Part shown: one piece after another, positions 9,323-18,444 of the stretch
Layout of the letters: each line of letters starts with the position of its first letter
How positions within the stretch are numbered: position 1 is the stretch's first letter
Source of the DNA: Bacteroidota bacterium
GTDB lineage: Bacteria > Bacteroidota > Bacteroidia > Flavobacteriales_C > GCA-002722245
Direction: 5' to 3'
Assembly: GCA_026390935.1 (NCBI GenBank)
Contig: JAPLEZ010000149.1
Span: 1 to 61,991 of the forward strand
Length of the DNA stretch: 61,991 bases
The notes under the pieces: generated by a model
Seen by the model: the letters and a program-made list of their open reading frames with translations, nothing else
The model's database searches: none
What the model was told of the DNA's origin: nothing
Program-made: the position numbers and the translations under genes

Positions 9323-10459
9323 CTATTTTTTCAGAGTCAGTTTGAGAAAAATAAAGCCAACGGTGCCTGCAATAAATGACGCGATGAGAATGGCGATTTT
9401 GGAAGCGTTTATTATTTCCGCATTATCGTAGGCCAGCAAGGTGATGAAAATTGACATTGTAAATCCGATACCCCCTAAAAATCCTACACCAATTATATTT
9501 TTCCACTTCAGATCTTCGGGCAATACGCACAAACCCAAAGCCACGCCCACCAGCGCAAACAAAAATATTCCGATAGGCTTTCCGAGCACCAATCCTACAA
9601 TAATCCCCAAACTGTTGACTTCTACAACACCACTTTGCCAGTCGCCATCCAATGTGATACACGTATTGGCTAGAGCAAACGAAGGCAAAATAAAAAATGC
9701 AACAGGCTGATGTAAAAAATGCTGAAGAAGTGATGAAGGTGTTTTTTCGCTACCGTCACCAAAAGGTATTGCAAACGCCAAAAGCACACCGGTAATAGTA
9801 GCGTGAACACCCGAATGCAGCATGCAATACCACATAATTATTCCACCAATTAAATAGGGAAACAAATTGCGCACCTTCCATTTGTTGAGTAAAAGAAGTA
9901 CAGCAAAAATTCCCAATGCGATGAGCAAGTAAGTAAAAGAAAGATCGCTGGTATAAAAAACAGCAATGACTAAAATTGCTCCCAAATCATCTATTACCGC
10001 CAGTGCCGTGAGAAAAATCTTTAATGATGCCGGAACGCGATTTCCCAATAATGATAAAATGCCTATGGCAAAAGCAATATCGGTAGCCATTGGAATACCC
10101 CAGCCCGATTGAGTTCCACCTCCGAAGTTCAATAATGCAAACAATCCCGCTGGAAGTAGCATCCCGCCTAATGCTCCGAAGATAGGCAAAGATGCTTTTT
10201 TCATGTCCGACAATTCACCCTGATAAATTTCCCTTTTCAATTCCAATCCGATTAGAAGGAAAAAAATAGCCATCAACCCATCGTTGATCCAATGGAGCAA
10301 ATTGTGATCGCCCAAATGAAAATCCCACAACTTAAGGTAAGAGGTTTGAAAAATAGAGTTTGCCAAACCCAAAGAAAGTGCAGTAGCAAAAACCAAGATC
10401 AGTCCGCCTGCCTTCTCGCTTTGAAAAAAATTTTTAAACTGTTGACTTAAATTCATCAC
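9323..10459 (-). CDS. nhaA: Na+/H+ antiporter NhaA
   Basis: A 378-residue inner-membrane protein with about 12 hydrophobic segments, close to the E. coli length of 388. The transport-site aspartates D157 and D158 are in TALAVIDDLGAIL, and D127 is in the ATDIAFAIG motif of the discontinuous helix. LIGLELKREI near residue 70 is a family signature. It exchanges internal Na+ for external H+ for pH and salt homeostasis. It is probably monocistronic: a strong terminator separates it from the upstream SRPBCC gene, and 34 bp separate it from the deaminase. Confidence 0.96.
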   Translation of the reverse strand: MMNLSQQFKNFFQSEKAGGLILVFATALSLGLANSIFQTSYLKLWDFHLGDHNLLHWINDGLMAIFFLLIGLELKREIYQGELSDMKKASLPIFGALGGMLLPAGLFALLNFGGGTQSGWGIPMATDIAFAIGILSLLGNRVPASLKIFLTALAVIDDLGAILVIAVFYTSDLSFTYLLIALGIFAVLLLLNKWKVRNLFPYLIGGIIMWYCMLHSGVHATITGVLLAFAIPFGDGSEKTPSSLLQHFLHQPVAFFILPSFALANTCITLDGDWQSGVVEVNSLGIIVGLVLGKPIGIFLFALVGVALGLCVLPEDLKWKNIIGVGFLGGIGFTMSIFITLLAYDNAEIINASKIAILIASFIAGTVGFIFLKLTLKK

Positions 10460-10470
10460 GGCAAAGTAGC

Positions 10471-10504
10471 AAAAAAAAACAGAGTGAGTCTAAAGCTCAC
10501 TCTG
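10471..10504 (-). terminator. Rho-independent terminator after the ArsR-SRPBCC operon
   Basis: Read on the minus strand, a CAGAGTGAG/CTCACTCTG stem with a short loop is followed by a run of nine T. It lies just past the SRPBCC stop codon and just before nhaA. Confidence 0.85.
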
Positions 10505-10526
10505 CTTTAACAGCTTTGATGGTAAC

Positions 10527-11030
10527 TCACTTTTTCAAGGAAGGCAACAATTCGTCCAGTCCTTCCATGGCCATTGACAATCCTTCTTTGAAACCCATTT
10601 GAATGGTTGCTTCTAGCTGCGCCAGATCATCATAGGAAATCATAAATTCCACCAATGTTATTTCACCTTTGCCAGTAAAAGTTACTTTCCACTTTGACTG
10701 TGGCATTTCTTTATTGATAGTGCCGTTGGCATCTGCAAAAGCATCCAGGCCTTTGAAGCTTTTCTGATGTTCAATCTCCAGATACTGTGCCACCGCCCAA
10801 TGTTCTTCGCCTGCCGGTCCAACCATGGCATAATACCAATATCCGCCTTCGGTGAAGTCTTGTGATTTTGTTCTGGCTTTCCATGGTTTCGGCGCCCACC
10901 ATTGATCCAGAATTTCACTTTTTGTATACGCATCCCACACCAAATGGAGTTCTGCTGCGAATTCTCTTTTTACCGTAATGGTTTTGTTTTCCTTGTTGAC
11001 AAAAAAATCAAAGGCTAAGTTTTTACTCAT
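10527..11030 (-). CDS. SRPBCC (AHSA1-like) domain protein
   Basis: A 167-residue protein of the START/Bet v1-like SRPBCC fold, AHSA1 subfamily. Marks are [17 protein letters not shown] near the start, the DQWWAPKPW motif, and [16 protein letters not shown] at the end. The family binds hydrophobic ligands in a deep cavity; the ligand here is unknown. It overlaps the upstream ArsR gene by 4 nt (ATGA type). This arrangement recurs in many bacteria and suggests that the regulator controls the pair. Confidence 0.88.
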   Translation of the reverse strand: MSKNLAFDFFVNKENKTITVKREFAAELHLVWDAYTKSEILDQWWAPKPWKARTKSQDFTEGGYWYYAMVGPAGEEHWAVAQYLEIEHQKSFKGLDAFADANGTINKEMPQSKWKVTFTGKGEITLVEFMISYDDLAQLEATIQMGFKEGLSMAMEGLDELLPSLKK

Positions 11031-11347
11031 TTTTTCTTTTTTTTCATGGTTAATAATACGTTGTCTAATTCGTTAAATCTACTTTCCCATATTTTTTTGA
11101 ATTGTTCCAGCCAACGGTCGATTTCTTTCATTTTAGTTTCATTCAATTGATAGTAAATTTCCCTACCGGACTGCTCTTGTTTTACCAATTCACACTCTGT
11201 TAATATGCGCAAGTGCTTGGAAACCGCTTGCCGGCTAGTGTCAAAATGCTCGGCAATAGCGTTGGGAGTCATCGCCTGAAAGGCAATCAATAAAATAATT
11301 CCCCTTCTAGTGGGATCGGCAATCGCTTGAAAAACATCTCTTCTCAT
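11027..11347 (-). CDS. ArsR family transcriptional repressor
   Basis: A 106-residue winged-helix protein. [11 protein letters not shown] near residue 11 starts the fold, and the recognition helix is within [13 protein letters not shown] (about 38-50). The wing follows at [10 protein letters not shown]. There are no cysteine pairs for metal sensing, so this is not a classic arsenic or zinc sensor; ArsR members paired with SRPBCC genes usually respond to unknown cues. The gene is first in a two-gene operon. Its likely operator, two AAC-n6-GTT sites, lies directly upstream of the ATG. Confidence 0.9.
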   Translation of the reverse strand: MRRDVFQAIADPTRRGIILLIAFQAMTPNAIAEHFDTSRQAVSKHLRILTECELVKQEQSGREIYYQLNETKMKEIDRWLEQFKKIWESRFNELDNVLLTMKKKKK

Positions 11348-11362
11348 TAGCTCTATTTATGA

Positions 11363-11400
11363 AACTGTTTGGTTGCAAATATATGCGCAACTATTTGGTT
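11363..11400 (-). promoter_or_regulatory. Probable ArsR operator, two repeated half-palindromic sites
   Basis: Two copies of AACtRTTTGGTT at 11363-11374 and 11389-11400 (AACCAAAYAGTT on the minus strand) have starts 26 bp apart. Each has AAC/GTT symmetry. They sit 16-53 bp upstream of the ArsR ATG, where an autoregulatory dimer would block transcription. Confidence 0.55.
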
Positions 11401-11570
11401 TCGCAAATTTATTTGAAAATATTTCATGATACCATGGTGGGTGCATATCTAAACCTTTTTAGTTAGGATGTTACCACAGAAAATTGGGCTTGCGAAAATA
11501 TTATTGCGTTGATTGGCAAGGGTTTTCGTGAGTCAAATTTGCTTTCACATCGCAAAATGATTATATTGTT

Positions 11571-11584
11571 GTCACATTTGTGAC
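11571..11584 (+). promoter_or_regulatory. Operator-like inverted repeat upstream of dnaE
   Basis: GTCACA-TT-TGTGAC, with arms of 6 bp, ends 25 bp before the GTG start of dnaE. Its position would allow repression or activation of the dnaE-dinB cassette. The sequence resembles neither the E. coli nor the Bacillus LexA site. The regulator is unknown. Confidence 0.4.
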
Positions 11585-11609
11585 TGTTTATTTATCAATA
11601 TAATAGAAA

Positions 11610-14600
11610 GTGCTTGTAAATACTCATACTTATCATTCACTAAGATACGGAATTCTTTCTCCTGAAGAATTGGTAGCTGCTGCTAAGAAAAATGGCATGG
11701 AGTATCTCGCCCTTACTGATATCAATGCAATGACGGGCATTTATGATTTTGTTGTAGAGGCAAGGAAAGTCGGCATAAAACCAATTGCCGGAATTGAATT
11801 CAGAAATGGCGATGAATTGCTTTACATAGGACTGGCAAAAAACCTGATTGGTTTTCGTGAGCTGAATGAATTTTTATCTCTCTATCTACTCAATAAAACT
11901 CCGCATGCTGAACGTGCGCCGCAGTTCAATCATGTTTATGTTATTTATCCCTTACGCAAGTATCCTGGAAAACTTCGCGACAATGAATTTGTTGGAATCG
12001 CTATTGATGAAGTACACCGACTGCACTTAAAAAAATACGAAGGCATACTCAATAAATGCGTCATGCTACATCCGGTAACTATCGCCACTCGCTTCGATTT
12101 CAATTTGCACTTGGCTTTGCGCGCTATCGATCACAATATCATTATCGATAAACTTCAAAAAATTCAGCATTGCGAGCTTACCGACCATATGCCAACCATT
12201 GATAAACTCCTAAAAAAATACGAAACCTTTCCTTCCATTGCTGCTACTACTTTACAGCTACTTGATAGCTGCAGCTTCAATTATGATTTCAAAACACCAA
12301 AAAATAAAAAGCATTATACTGAAAGTGTTTACGGCGATAAATTACTACTCAGCTCTTTGGCCATGGAAGGCATGGAACGCCGCTATGGAAAAGACAATGC
12401 AGAGGCAAAAGCAAGAGTTGAAAAGGAATTAACCATCATTGAAAATCTTGGTTTTGCCGCCTACTTTTTAATCACCTGGGATATTGTTCACTATAGTTTG
12501 AGTCGGGGATTTTTCCATGTTGGCAGAGGTTCCGGCGCCAATAGCGTAGTAGCTTATTGCATAGGGATTTCAGATGTTGACCCTATAGAACTTGATCTTT
12601 ATTTTGAACGCTTTTTAAATCCTCACCGACTGAGTCCGCCTGACTTTGATATCGACTGGTCGCACGATATACGAAACCATATTCTGGATTATATATTTGA
12701 GAAATTTGGCAGAAATTACGTGGGCTTCGTAGGAAACATCAGCACCTTTCGCAGACGATCTCCTATTAGGGAATTGGGCAAAGTATTCGGACTCCCGAAA
12801 CAGGAACTGGATGCCCTTACCAGCACTTCCAAAAACAGGCACCAAATGAATGAATTCGTACAAAAAATTCATCAGTACAGCGCTGCTCTGGAAGGGAAAC
12901 CCAATCTGCGAAGCATGCATTCCTGCGGCATCTTAGTTACAGAGGAACCCATTTATCAATATACCGCAATGACCATGCTTCCCAAAGGTTATCCAACGGC
13001 ACAAATTGATATGTATATATGTGAAGACATTGGGTTGGAAAAACTAGATATCCTTTCGCAACGGGGCTTGGGCAGCATCAACAGCACGATTAAACTGATT
13101 GAAAAAAATAAAAATAAAAAGGTAAATATTCAGGAAGTACAACAATTTAAAAATGATCCCCGCATCAATGAAAGACTTTCTGCCGGAAAAACCATTGGGT
13201 GTTTTTATATTGAAAGTCCGGCTATGCGCGGACTCTTACGCCGCTTGAAATGCAATAACTACAACACGCTCGTTGCAGCTTCATCAGTGATTCGTCCGGG
13301 AGTTGCTCAATCCGGAATGATGAGTGAATACATTATGCGACACAACAATGGAGGTACCACCAAATACTTGCATCCTCTTTTTGAAAAATACCTCAGCGGT
13401 ACTTATGGTATTATGGTGTATCAGGAAGATGTTATTAAAATCGCTCACTACTTTGCCGGATTGGATTTGGGAGAAGCGGATATCTTACGCAGGGCCATGA
13501 GCGGAAAAGCCAGATCCAAATCTGAAAGCGAAAAAGTAAAACTGCGCTATTTTGAAAACTGCAAAAAATTTGGCTACTCAGAGGAATTGACCAATGAGGT
13601 ATACCGACAAATTGAAAGTTTTGCAGGATACTCTTTTTGCAAAGCACACTCTGCAAGCTATTCTGTAGAAAGCTACCAGAGTCTTTACCTCAAGACTTAT
13701 TTTCCACTGGAATTTATCGTTGGCGTCATCAACAACTTTGGTGGTTTTTACAGAACAGAAGTCTACGTTCATGAAGCAAAAATGAGCGGTGGTACTGTAC
13801 ATCTTCCTTGCGTAAATAAAAGTGAATTTGAAACCACTTTATATGGAGATGATATTTACCTGGGCTTTGTGCATATAGAAAGACTAGAAGATTATTTCAA
13901 AAAAATCATTGCCGATGAACGAGAAAAAAATGGAGCATATATATCGTTGGAAGACTTTATCACCAGAACAGAAATAAAGTATGAACAGCTAAAACAACTT
14001 ATATATGTAGGGGCTTTCCGCTTCACAGGAAAAACCAAGGCAGAACAAATTGTGCAGGCACGAATGTTTCTTGGCGCTAATCCGCCAACAAAAGAATCCA
14101 CACTATTTCCTGCGCCTCCTCCCAAGGAATTTAAACTTCCTGCCATCACACGTTCCAGCTTGGAGGATGCCTTCGATGAAATTGATGTGCTTGGATTTCC
14201 TGTGAGTTTAAGCACTTTTAACCTGCTGGATATAGAAACAAAAGAATCTGTTTTTGTGAGCGATTTACCCAATCTGCATGGGAAATTCATTGCCCTTGTT
14301 GGAATGCTGATCGCTATAAAAGATGTGCCCACTGCGCGCGGCCACATGAACTTCGGCACCTGGATAGATAGCAAAGGAGATTATTTTGATACCGTTCACT
14401 TTGCTCAGGTTTTACAAAACTTTCCTTTTATGGGAGGCGGTTGCTATGCGCTTTACGGAAAGGTTGTTGTTGATTTTCATATGCCCACTATAGAAATCAG
14501 GGAAATGAAAAAGTTGCCGATGAAAACCGATCCGCGCTATGATGATCCAACACAAAAAACAGCTTTCCGCAAAACACATGAACTATCAGGCACGCCGCTC

Positions 14601-14657
14601 ACACGCAATCCCTATCCTTCAAAAGAACAAGTCAATCAATTATTTGGAAGAGCGTAA
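11610..14657 (+). CDS. dnaE: DNA polymerase III alpha-type subunit, short form
   Basis: A 1015-residue C-family polymerase, shorter than E. coli DnaE (1160). It starts with GTG. An N-terminal PHP domain (about 1-70, NTHTYHSLRYG) is followed by the palm with catalytic PDFDIDW near residue 345; a third conserved aspartate is in KLDILSQRGL. Fingers motifs IRPGVAQSGM, VYQEDV and FAGYSFCKAHSASY follow, then an OB-fold near 890-960. In the PHP domain a position that is usually His in TDHG-type motifs is Ile (LTDINAMTG), so PHP activity may be lost. Fusion-free pairing with dinB suggests an accessory, damage-related polymerase (DnaE2/ImuC-like role) rather than the main replicase; this is inference. 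Confidence 0.88.
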   Translation: MLVNTHTYHSLRYGILSPEELVAAAKKNGMEYLALTDINAMTGIYDFVVEARKVGIKPIAGIEFRNGDELLYIGLAKNLIGFRELNEFLSLYLLNKTPHAERAPQFNHVYVIYPLRKYPGKLRDNEFVGIAIDEVHRLHLKKYEGILNKCVMLHPVTIATRFDFNLHLALRAIDHNIIIDKLQKIQHCELTDHMPTIDKLLKKYETFPSIAATTLQLLDSCSFNYDFKTPKNKKHYTESVYGDKLLLSSLAMEGMERRYGKDNAEAKARVEKELTIIENLGFAAYFLITWDIVHYSLSRGFFHVGRGSGANSVVAYCIGISDVDPIELDLYFERFLNPHRLSPPDFDIDWSHDIRNHILDYIFEKFGRNYVGFVGNISTFRRRSPIRELGKVFGLPKQELDALTSTSKNRHQMNEFVQKIHQYSAALEGKPNLRSMHSCGILVTEEPIYQYTAMTMLPKGYPTAQIDMYICEDIGLEKLDILSQRGLGSINSTIKLIEKNKNKKVNIQEVQQFKNDPRINERLSAGKTIGCFYIESPAMRGLLRRLKCNNYNTLVAASSVIRPGVAQSGMMSEYIMRHNNGGTTKYLHPLFEKYLSGTYGIMVYQEDVIKIAHYFAGLDLGEADILRRAMSGKARSKSESEKVKLRYFENCKKFGYSEELTNEVYRQIESFAGYSFCKAHSASYSVESYQSLYLKTYFPLEFIVGVINNFGGFYRTEVYVHEAKMSGGTVHLPCVNKSEFETTLYGDDIYLGFVHIERLEDYFKKIIADEREKNGAYISLEDFITRTEIKYEQLKQLIYVGAFRFTGKTKAEQIVQARMFLGANPPTKESTLFPAPPPKEFKLPAITRSSLEDAFDEIDVLGFPVSLSTFNLLDIETKESVFVSDLPNLHGKFIALVGMLIAIKDVPTARGHMNFGTWIDSKGDYFDTVHFAQVLQNFPFMGGGCYALYGKVVVDFHMPTIEIREMKKLPMKTDPRYDDPTQKTAFRKTHELSGTPLTRNPYPSKEQVNQLFGRA

Positions 14658-15815
14658 ATGGAAAGAACTATCGTACATGCCGACATGGATACCTTCTTTG
14701 TTTCTTGTGAAAGACTCAGAGATTCCCGACTAAACAATATTCCTTTGATTATAGGAAGCCAGTCGGACAGGGGCGTTGTTGCTTCCTGTTCCTATGAATC
14801 GCGCTACTTTGGCGTGCGTTCGGCCATGCCGATGTATATGGCGAAAAAACTTTGTCCGCAAGCAAAAATCATCCAGGGAGATATGGAGCTCTATTCTCAA
14901 AAATCAGAGGAAGTCACACAAATCATGACTGAAAATGCCCCTGTGCTGGAAAAGGCCAGCATTGATGAGTTTTATATGGATGTAAGCGGCCTCGATAAAT
15001 TTTTTGGTTGTTACAAATGGACCAATGAATTGATTGAAAAAATTATAAAAGAAACCGGATTGCCCATGAGCTTCGGCATGTCGGTGAACAAAACCGTATC
15101 CAAAATCGCAACCGGCGAAGGCAAACCAAAAGGCAAATTGCAGGTAGAGCCTACCATGACACAACAATTCATCAACCCACTAAGCATAAAAAAAATACCA
15201 ATGCTGGGCAATGAAACGTATAGAGAGCTTTCCCGCATCGGCATTCGCGTCATTCACAATCTAGCTGAAACTCCACAGGAATTTTTATATCGACTCTTTG
15301 GTGAAAACGGATCGTCCCTTTGGAAAAAAGCCAATGGCATCGACAATACCCCTGTGGTGCCTTACAGGGAAAGGAAATCACTTTCTACCGAAAGAACATT
15401 TGAAAAGGATACTACAAAAATAGATGAGCTGCGTGCACTCATCATAAAAATGGTGGAAGAACTGGCCTTCGATCTCCGACAGTCGAACCAGCTTGCAGCA
15501 GTAGTCACCATCAAAATTCGTTACTCCGATTTCAATACCACCACCAAACAAAAAACAATTCCATTTACGGCCAACGACAAAACATTAATTGAAATTGCCA
15601 CCGAATTATTTAATCAGGCTTATGAGCGCAGGTTGTTAATCCGACTCGTAGGCGTGCGTTTTGGAAAACTGATTTATGGAAGTCCGCAAATAAATTTATT
15701 TGAAGATACAGAAGAAGAAATCAAACTGCTGCAAGCTATTGATCGAATGAAAAAAAGATTCGGCAATCAGGCTATTACAAGAGCTATTACTATGAAAGCG
15801 TATAAAGGGAAGTGA
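14658..15815 (+). CDS. dinB: DNA polymerase IV, Y-family
   Basis: A 385-residue translesion polymerase. Catalytic residues are in HADMDTFFVSCE (first Asp) and ASIDEFYMDVSG (Asp-Glu pair). SYESRYFGVRSAMPMYMA is the steric-gate and fingers region. A little-finger domain occupies about 240-340. QINLF at 344-348 is a textbook sliding-clamp binding motif. The ATG immediately follows the dnaE stop codon without a gap, so both are made from one transcript and probably act together in bypass of damaged bases. Confidence 0.95.
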   Translation: MERTIVHADMDTFFVSCERLRDSRLNNIPLIIGSQSDRGVVASCSYESRYFGVRSAMPMYMAKKLCPQAKIIQGDMELYSQKSEEVTQIMTENAPVLEKASIDEFYMDVSGLDKFFGCYKWTNELIEKIIKETGLPMSFGMSVNKTVSKIATGEGKPKGKLQVEPTMTQQFINPLSIKKIPMLGNETYRELSRIGIRVIHNLAETPQEFLYRLFGENGSSLWKKANGIDNTPVVPYRERKSLSTERTFEKDTTKIDELRALIIKMVEELAFDLRQSNQLAAVVTIKIRYSDFNTTTKQKTIPFTANDKTLIEIATELFNQAYERRLLIRLVGVRFGKLIYGSPQINLFEDTEEEIKLLQAIDRMKKRFGNQAITRAITMKAYKGK

Positions 15816-15873
15816 ACAAATCAATAAGATCATTATCTCAAAAATCCCAGCATCAACAGCACAAAAATGAGGA

Positions 15874-15912
15874 CAAAAAAGAAAAGCCGTCAATCGTAAG
15901 ATCAACGGCTTT
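15874..15912 (-). terminator. Rho-independent terminator after tRNA-Leu
   Basis: The minus strand after the tRNA reads an AAAGCCGT/ACGGCTTT stem followed by TTTTCTTTTTT. It may also slow plus-strand transcription leaving dinB, although the T run on that side is short. Confidence 0.75.
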
Positions 15913-15919
15913 CTACTTG

Positions 15920-16001
15920 TACCCAGGAAGGGAATCGAACCCCCACGACCGAAGTCGCTAGATTTTGAGTCTAGTGCGTCTACCAATTCCGCCACCTAGG
16001 C
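15920..16001 (-). tRNA. tRNA-Leu (anticodon CAA)
   Basis: The minus strand folds as an 82-nt tRNA with a long variable arm, as expected for class II Leu tRNA. The acceptor is GCCTAGG paired with CCTGGGT. The D-arm contains GGCGGAATTGGTAGACGC. The anticodon stem is CTAGA/TCTAG around the loop CTCAAAA, giving anticodon CAA for UUG codons. The T-loop is TTCGATT. CCA is not encoded. Confidence 0.96.
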
Positions 16002-16058
16002 ATTTATCAATGCGGGGGCAAATTTATTCAAAAATTCCTACTTTCAAAATAAATTACA

Positions 16059-16066
16059 TATCTTTG
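16059..16066 (+). promoter_or_regulatory. Candidate -7 box (TATCTTTG) for prs
   Basis: TATCTTTG matches TAnnTTTG and lies 53 bp before the prs ATG. I see no clear TTTG at -33. It lies between the divergent tRNA-Leu gene and prs. Confidence 0.4.
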
Positions 16067-16119
16067 GCCTCCCTTATAAAAAAATACCTTTTTTATTTGA
16101 GGATCACATTGTTAGCGTA

Positions 16120-17052
16120 ATGAACAGAGATTTTAAAATATTTTCAGGAAGAAACACGATGGAGCTCTCTAAAGAGATTGCTTCCAAAGTTGGCGTTCCT
16201 CTAGGAAATGTAGGTTTTTTTGAATTCAGCGATGGCGAGTTTCAAACTTCTTTCGAAGAAAGTATTCGCGGTCAGGATGTATTTATCATCCAATCTACTG
16301 TTCCTCCTACCGATAATTTATTTGAAGTTTTACAAATGGTTGATGCTGCTAAAAGAGCATCGGCCCATGAAATAGTAGCGGTAATGCCTTATTTCGGCTA
16401 TGCCCGTCAGGACAGAAAAGACAAACCAAGAGTTTCTATTACTTCTAAACTAGTAGCCAATTTATTGACTGCAGCTGGTGTAACTAGAATAATGACGATG
16501 GATTTGCACGCTGATCAAATACAAGGATTTTTTGAAGTTCCGGTGGATCACTTGTTCGGTTCTTCTATCTTCATGCCTTATTTGAAAACACTGGATTTAA
16601 GCAACATGGTAATTGCCGCTCCTGATACAGGAGGAACAAAAAGAGCAAATGCCTACGCTAAATATTTAGATGTTGATTTAGCGATCTGCTACAAACAAAG
16701 AGAAAAAGCAAACCAGGTTTCCAGCATGACCGTGATTGGTGATGTAAAAGGAAAAGATGTGGTATTGATTGATGATATGTGCGATACAGCAGGTACTTTA
16801 ACCAAAGCCGCTGAAATGATGATGGAGCATGGTGCAATTAGCGTTCGCGCTTTATGTACACACGCTGTTTTATCAGGAAAAGCCTACGAAAGAATTGAAA
16901 AATCTGTTTTAACAGAATTAGTAGTTACCAGCACCATTCCTTTGCAAAAAGAATGTGCTAAGATAAAAGTTTTATCGGTTGCCGATTTGTTCGCGAAAGT
17001 GATCAAAAGCGTGAACAACAACCAATCTATAAGTGCCAATTTTATTGTTTGA
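16120..17052 (+). CDS. prs: Ribose-phosphate pyrophosphokinase
   Basis: A 310-residue PRPP synthase of class I length. It transfers pyrophosphate from ATP to ribose 5-phosphate, feeding purine, pyrimidine, His, Trp and NAD synthesis. Visible motifs are the ATP-binding FGYARQDRKDKPR region near residue 92, the DLHADQIQGFF metal loop near 128, and the PRPP-binding VVLIDDMCDTAGT near 213. It is first in a prs-rplY-pth run with gaps of 15 and 21 nt, a common bacterial arrangement. Confidence 0.97.
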   Translation: MNRDFKIFSGRNTMELSKEIASKVGVPLGNVGFFEFSDGEFQTSFEESIRGQDVFIIQSTVPPTDNLFEVLQMVDAAKRASAHEIVAVMPYFGYARQDRKDKPRVSITSKLVANLLTAAGVTRIMTMDLHADQIQGFFEVPVDHLFGSSIFMPYLKTLDLSNMVIAAPDTGGTKRANAYAKYLDVDLAICYKQREKANQVSSMTVIGDVKGKDVVLIDDMCDTAGTLTKAAEMMMEHGAISVRALCTHAVLSGKAYERIEKSVLTELVVTSTIPLQKECAKIKVLSVADLFAKVIKSVNNNQSISANFIV

Positions 17053-17067
17053 TTTAAATTTAGAGTC

Positions 17068-17709
17068 ATGAAATCAGTAGAGATTCAAGGAACAAAAAGA
17101 CCGACAGGTGAAACAAAAGCAACGATTAAAGCCGTTCGTAACTCAGGACTAGTTCCTTGCGTTCTTTATGGTGGCGAGCAACCGATGCATTTCACAACAC
17201 CATTGACGTCATTCAAATTATTAGTTTTTACACCGGATTCATACTTAGTGAATTTGGATGTAGATGGTAAAAAATTCCAAGCTGTCCTTCAGGAAACACA
17301 ATTCCACGCTTTAACAGACGAAATGCTGCATGCAGATTTTATGCAGGTTTTTGAAGACAAAGCTGTTGTAATGGAAGTGCCTGTTAAATTAACTGGAACA
17401 TCTGTAGGTGTTTTGGCGGGTGGTAAATTGCAAGTGAAATTGAAAAAATTGAAAGTGAAAGCTTTGCCAAAAAACCTTCCTGATTTCGTAACGGTTGATA
17501 TTACAAATATCGGTATCGGACAATCAGTAAAAGTTGGTTCTTTGGAAGCTACGGGCTTTGAATATGTTTCTTCTGCAAACTCTGTAGTAGTAACAGTGAG
17601 AGTAACTAGAGCAGCTACAGCAGAAGCAGTAGCAGCAGCAGCGGCTCCAAAAGCAGCAGCAGCAAAAGCTCCAGCTGCGGCAGCAGCAAAAGCTCCAGCT
17701 AAGAAGTAG
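17068..17709 (+). CDS. rplY: 50S ribosomal protein L25/general stress protein Ctc
   Basis: A 213-residue long-form (Ctc) bL25, with an N-terminal 5S rRNA-binding domain (about 1-90, RNSGLVPCVLYGGEQP) and a C-terminal TL5-like domain (about 95-185). The last 30 residues are almost entirely Ala, Lys and Pro, a flexible basic tail of low complexity and a likely site of length variation. It lies between prs and pth, and its spacing supports one operon. Confidence 0.94.
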   Translation: MKSVEIQGTKRPTGETKATIKAVRNSGLVPCVLYGGEQPMHFTTPLTSFKLLVFTPDSYLVNLDVDGKKFQAVLQETQFHALTDEMLHADFMQVFEDKAVVMEVPVKLTGTSVGVLAGGKLQVKLKKLKVKALPKNLPDFVTVDITNIGIGQSVKVGSLEATGFEYVSSANSVVVTVRVTRAATAEAVAAAAAPKAAAAKAPAAAAAKAPAKK

Positions 17710-17730
17710 TTTTAACTCGTTAATGCGAGT

Positions 17731-18294
17731 ATGAAATTTCTAATAGTCGGCCTCGGAAATATTGGTAAAGAATACGAAGAGACTCGTCATAATATAGGAT
17801 TTAAGATATTGGATGCTTTAGCTAAGGCATCCAATATTTTTTTTACAACCGATCGCTATGGCGACATCACCACCCTCAAACACAAAGGTCGCAGCTATAT
17901 TCTTTTAAAGCCCAGTACTTACATGAATCTCAGCGGCAACGCGGTTCGTTACTGGATGCAAAAAGAAAATATTCCACTAGAAAGAACATTAATCCTCGCC
18001 GATGATCTCGCGCTCCCTTTCGGAAAGTTGCGCATACGCACCAGCGGAAGCGACGGCGGACACAACGGATTTAAAAATATCAATCAAGTACTAAACACTA
18101 ATGCTTATCCGCGACTCCGCTTTGGCATCGCCGCTGAATTCGGCAAAGGCCAACAAGTGGATTACGTCCTTGGCGAATGGAGCAAAGAAGAAAAAGAAAA
18201 ATTAGCCGAGAGAATTGAAGTTGCTTCAAAAGCCGTGTTGGCCTTTGGATTGATAGAGATTGGGAAAGTGATGAGTGAGTTTAATGCGAAGTGA
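17731..18294 (+). CDS. pth: Peptidyl-tRNA hydrolase
   Basis: A 187-residue enzyme of normal length. Key residues are N10 and the catalytic H20 in VGLGNIGKEYEETRHNIGF, D91 in LADDLALPFG, and N112 in GGHNGFKNI, matching the E. coli positions closely. It releases tRNA from peptidyl-tRNAs dropped by the ribosome. It is third in the prs-rplY-pth run. The following gap carries copy B of the dispersed repeat. Confidence 0.96.
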   Translation: MKFLIVGLGNIGKEYEETRHNIGFKILDALAKASNIFFTTDRYGDITTLKHKGRSYILLKPSTYMNLSGNAVRYWMQKENIPLERTLILADDLALPFGKLRIRTSGSDGGHNGFKNINQVLNTNAYPRLRFGIAAEFGKGQQVDYVLGEWSKEEKEKLAERIEVASKAVLAFGLIEIGKVMSEFNAK

Positions 18295-18444
18295 GTTAGA
18301 AAGCACTTTCAAATCCATTCCACTATTTTTGACGACAAAACAACGCTACCATAAATTAATATTCTCAGTGTCCCCTCTTTCTTGCAGCAAGGATAGATAA
18401 ATATTACACATAATAAAATCCCTCTTGCCATCACACTGCACTCC

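Noticed and set aside
13892-14374. 160-codon minus-strand frame within dnaE
   Set aside because: A shadow of a conserved polymerase gene; Ser-rich low-information translation.
17620-17709. Repetitive GCAGCAGCAAAAGCTCC-like tract at the end of rplY taken as a tandem repeat or CRISPR-like array
   Set aside because: It encodes the in-frame Ala/Lys/Pro tail of long-form L25. There are no spacers and no array structure anywhere in the window.
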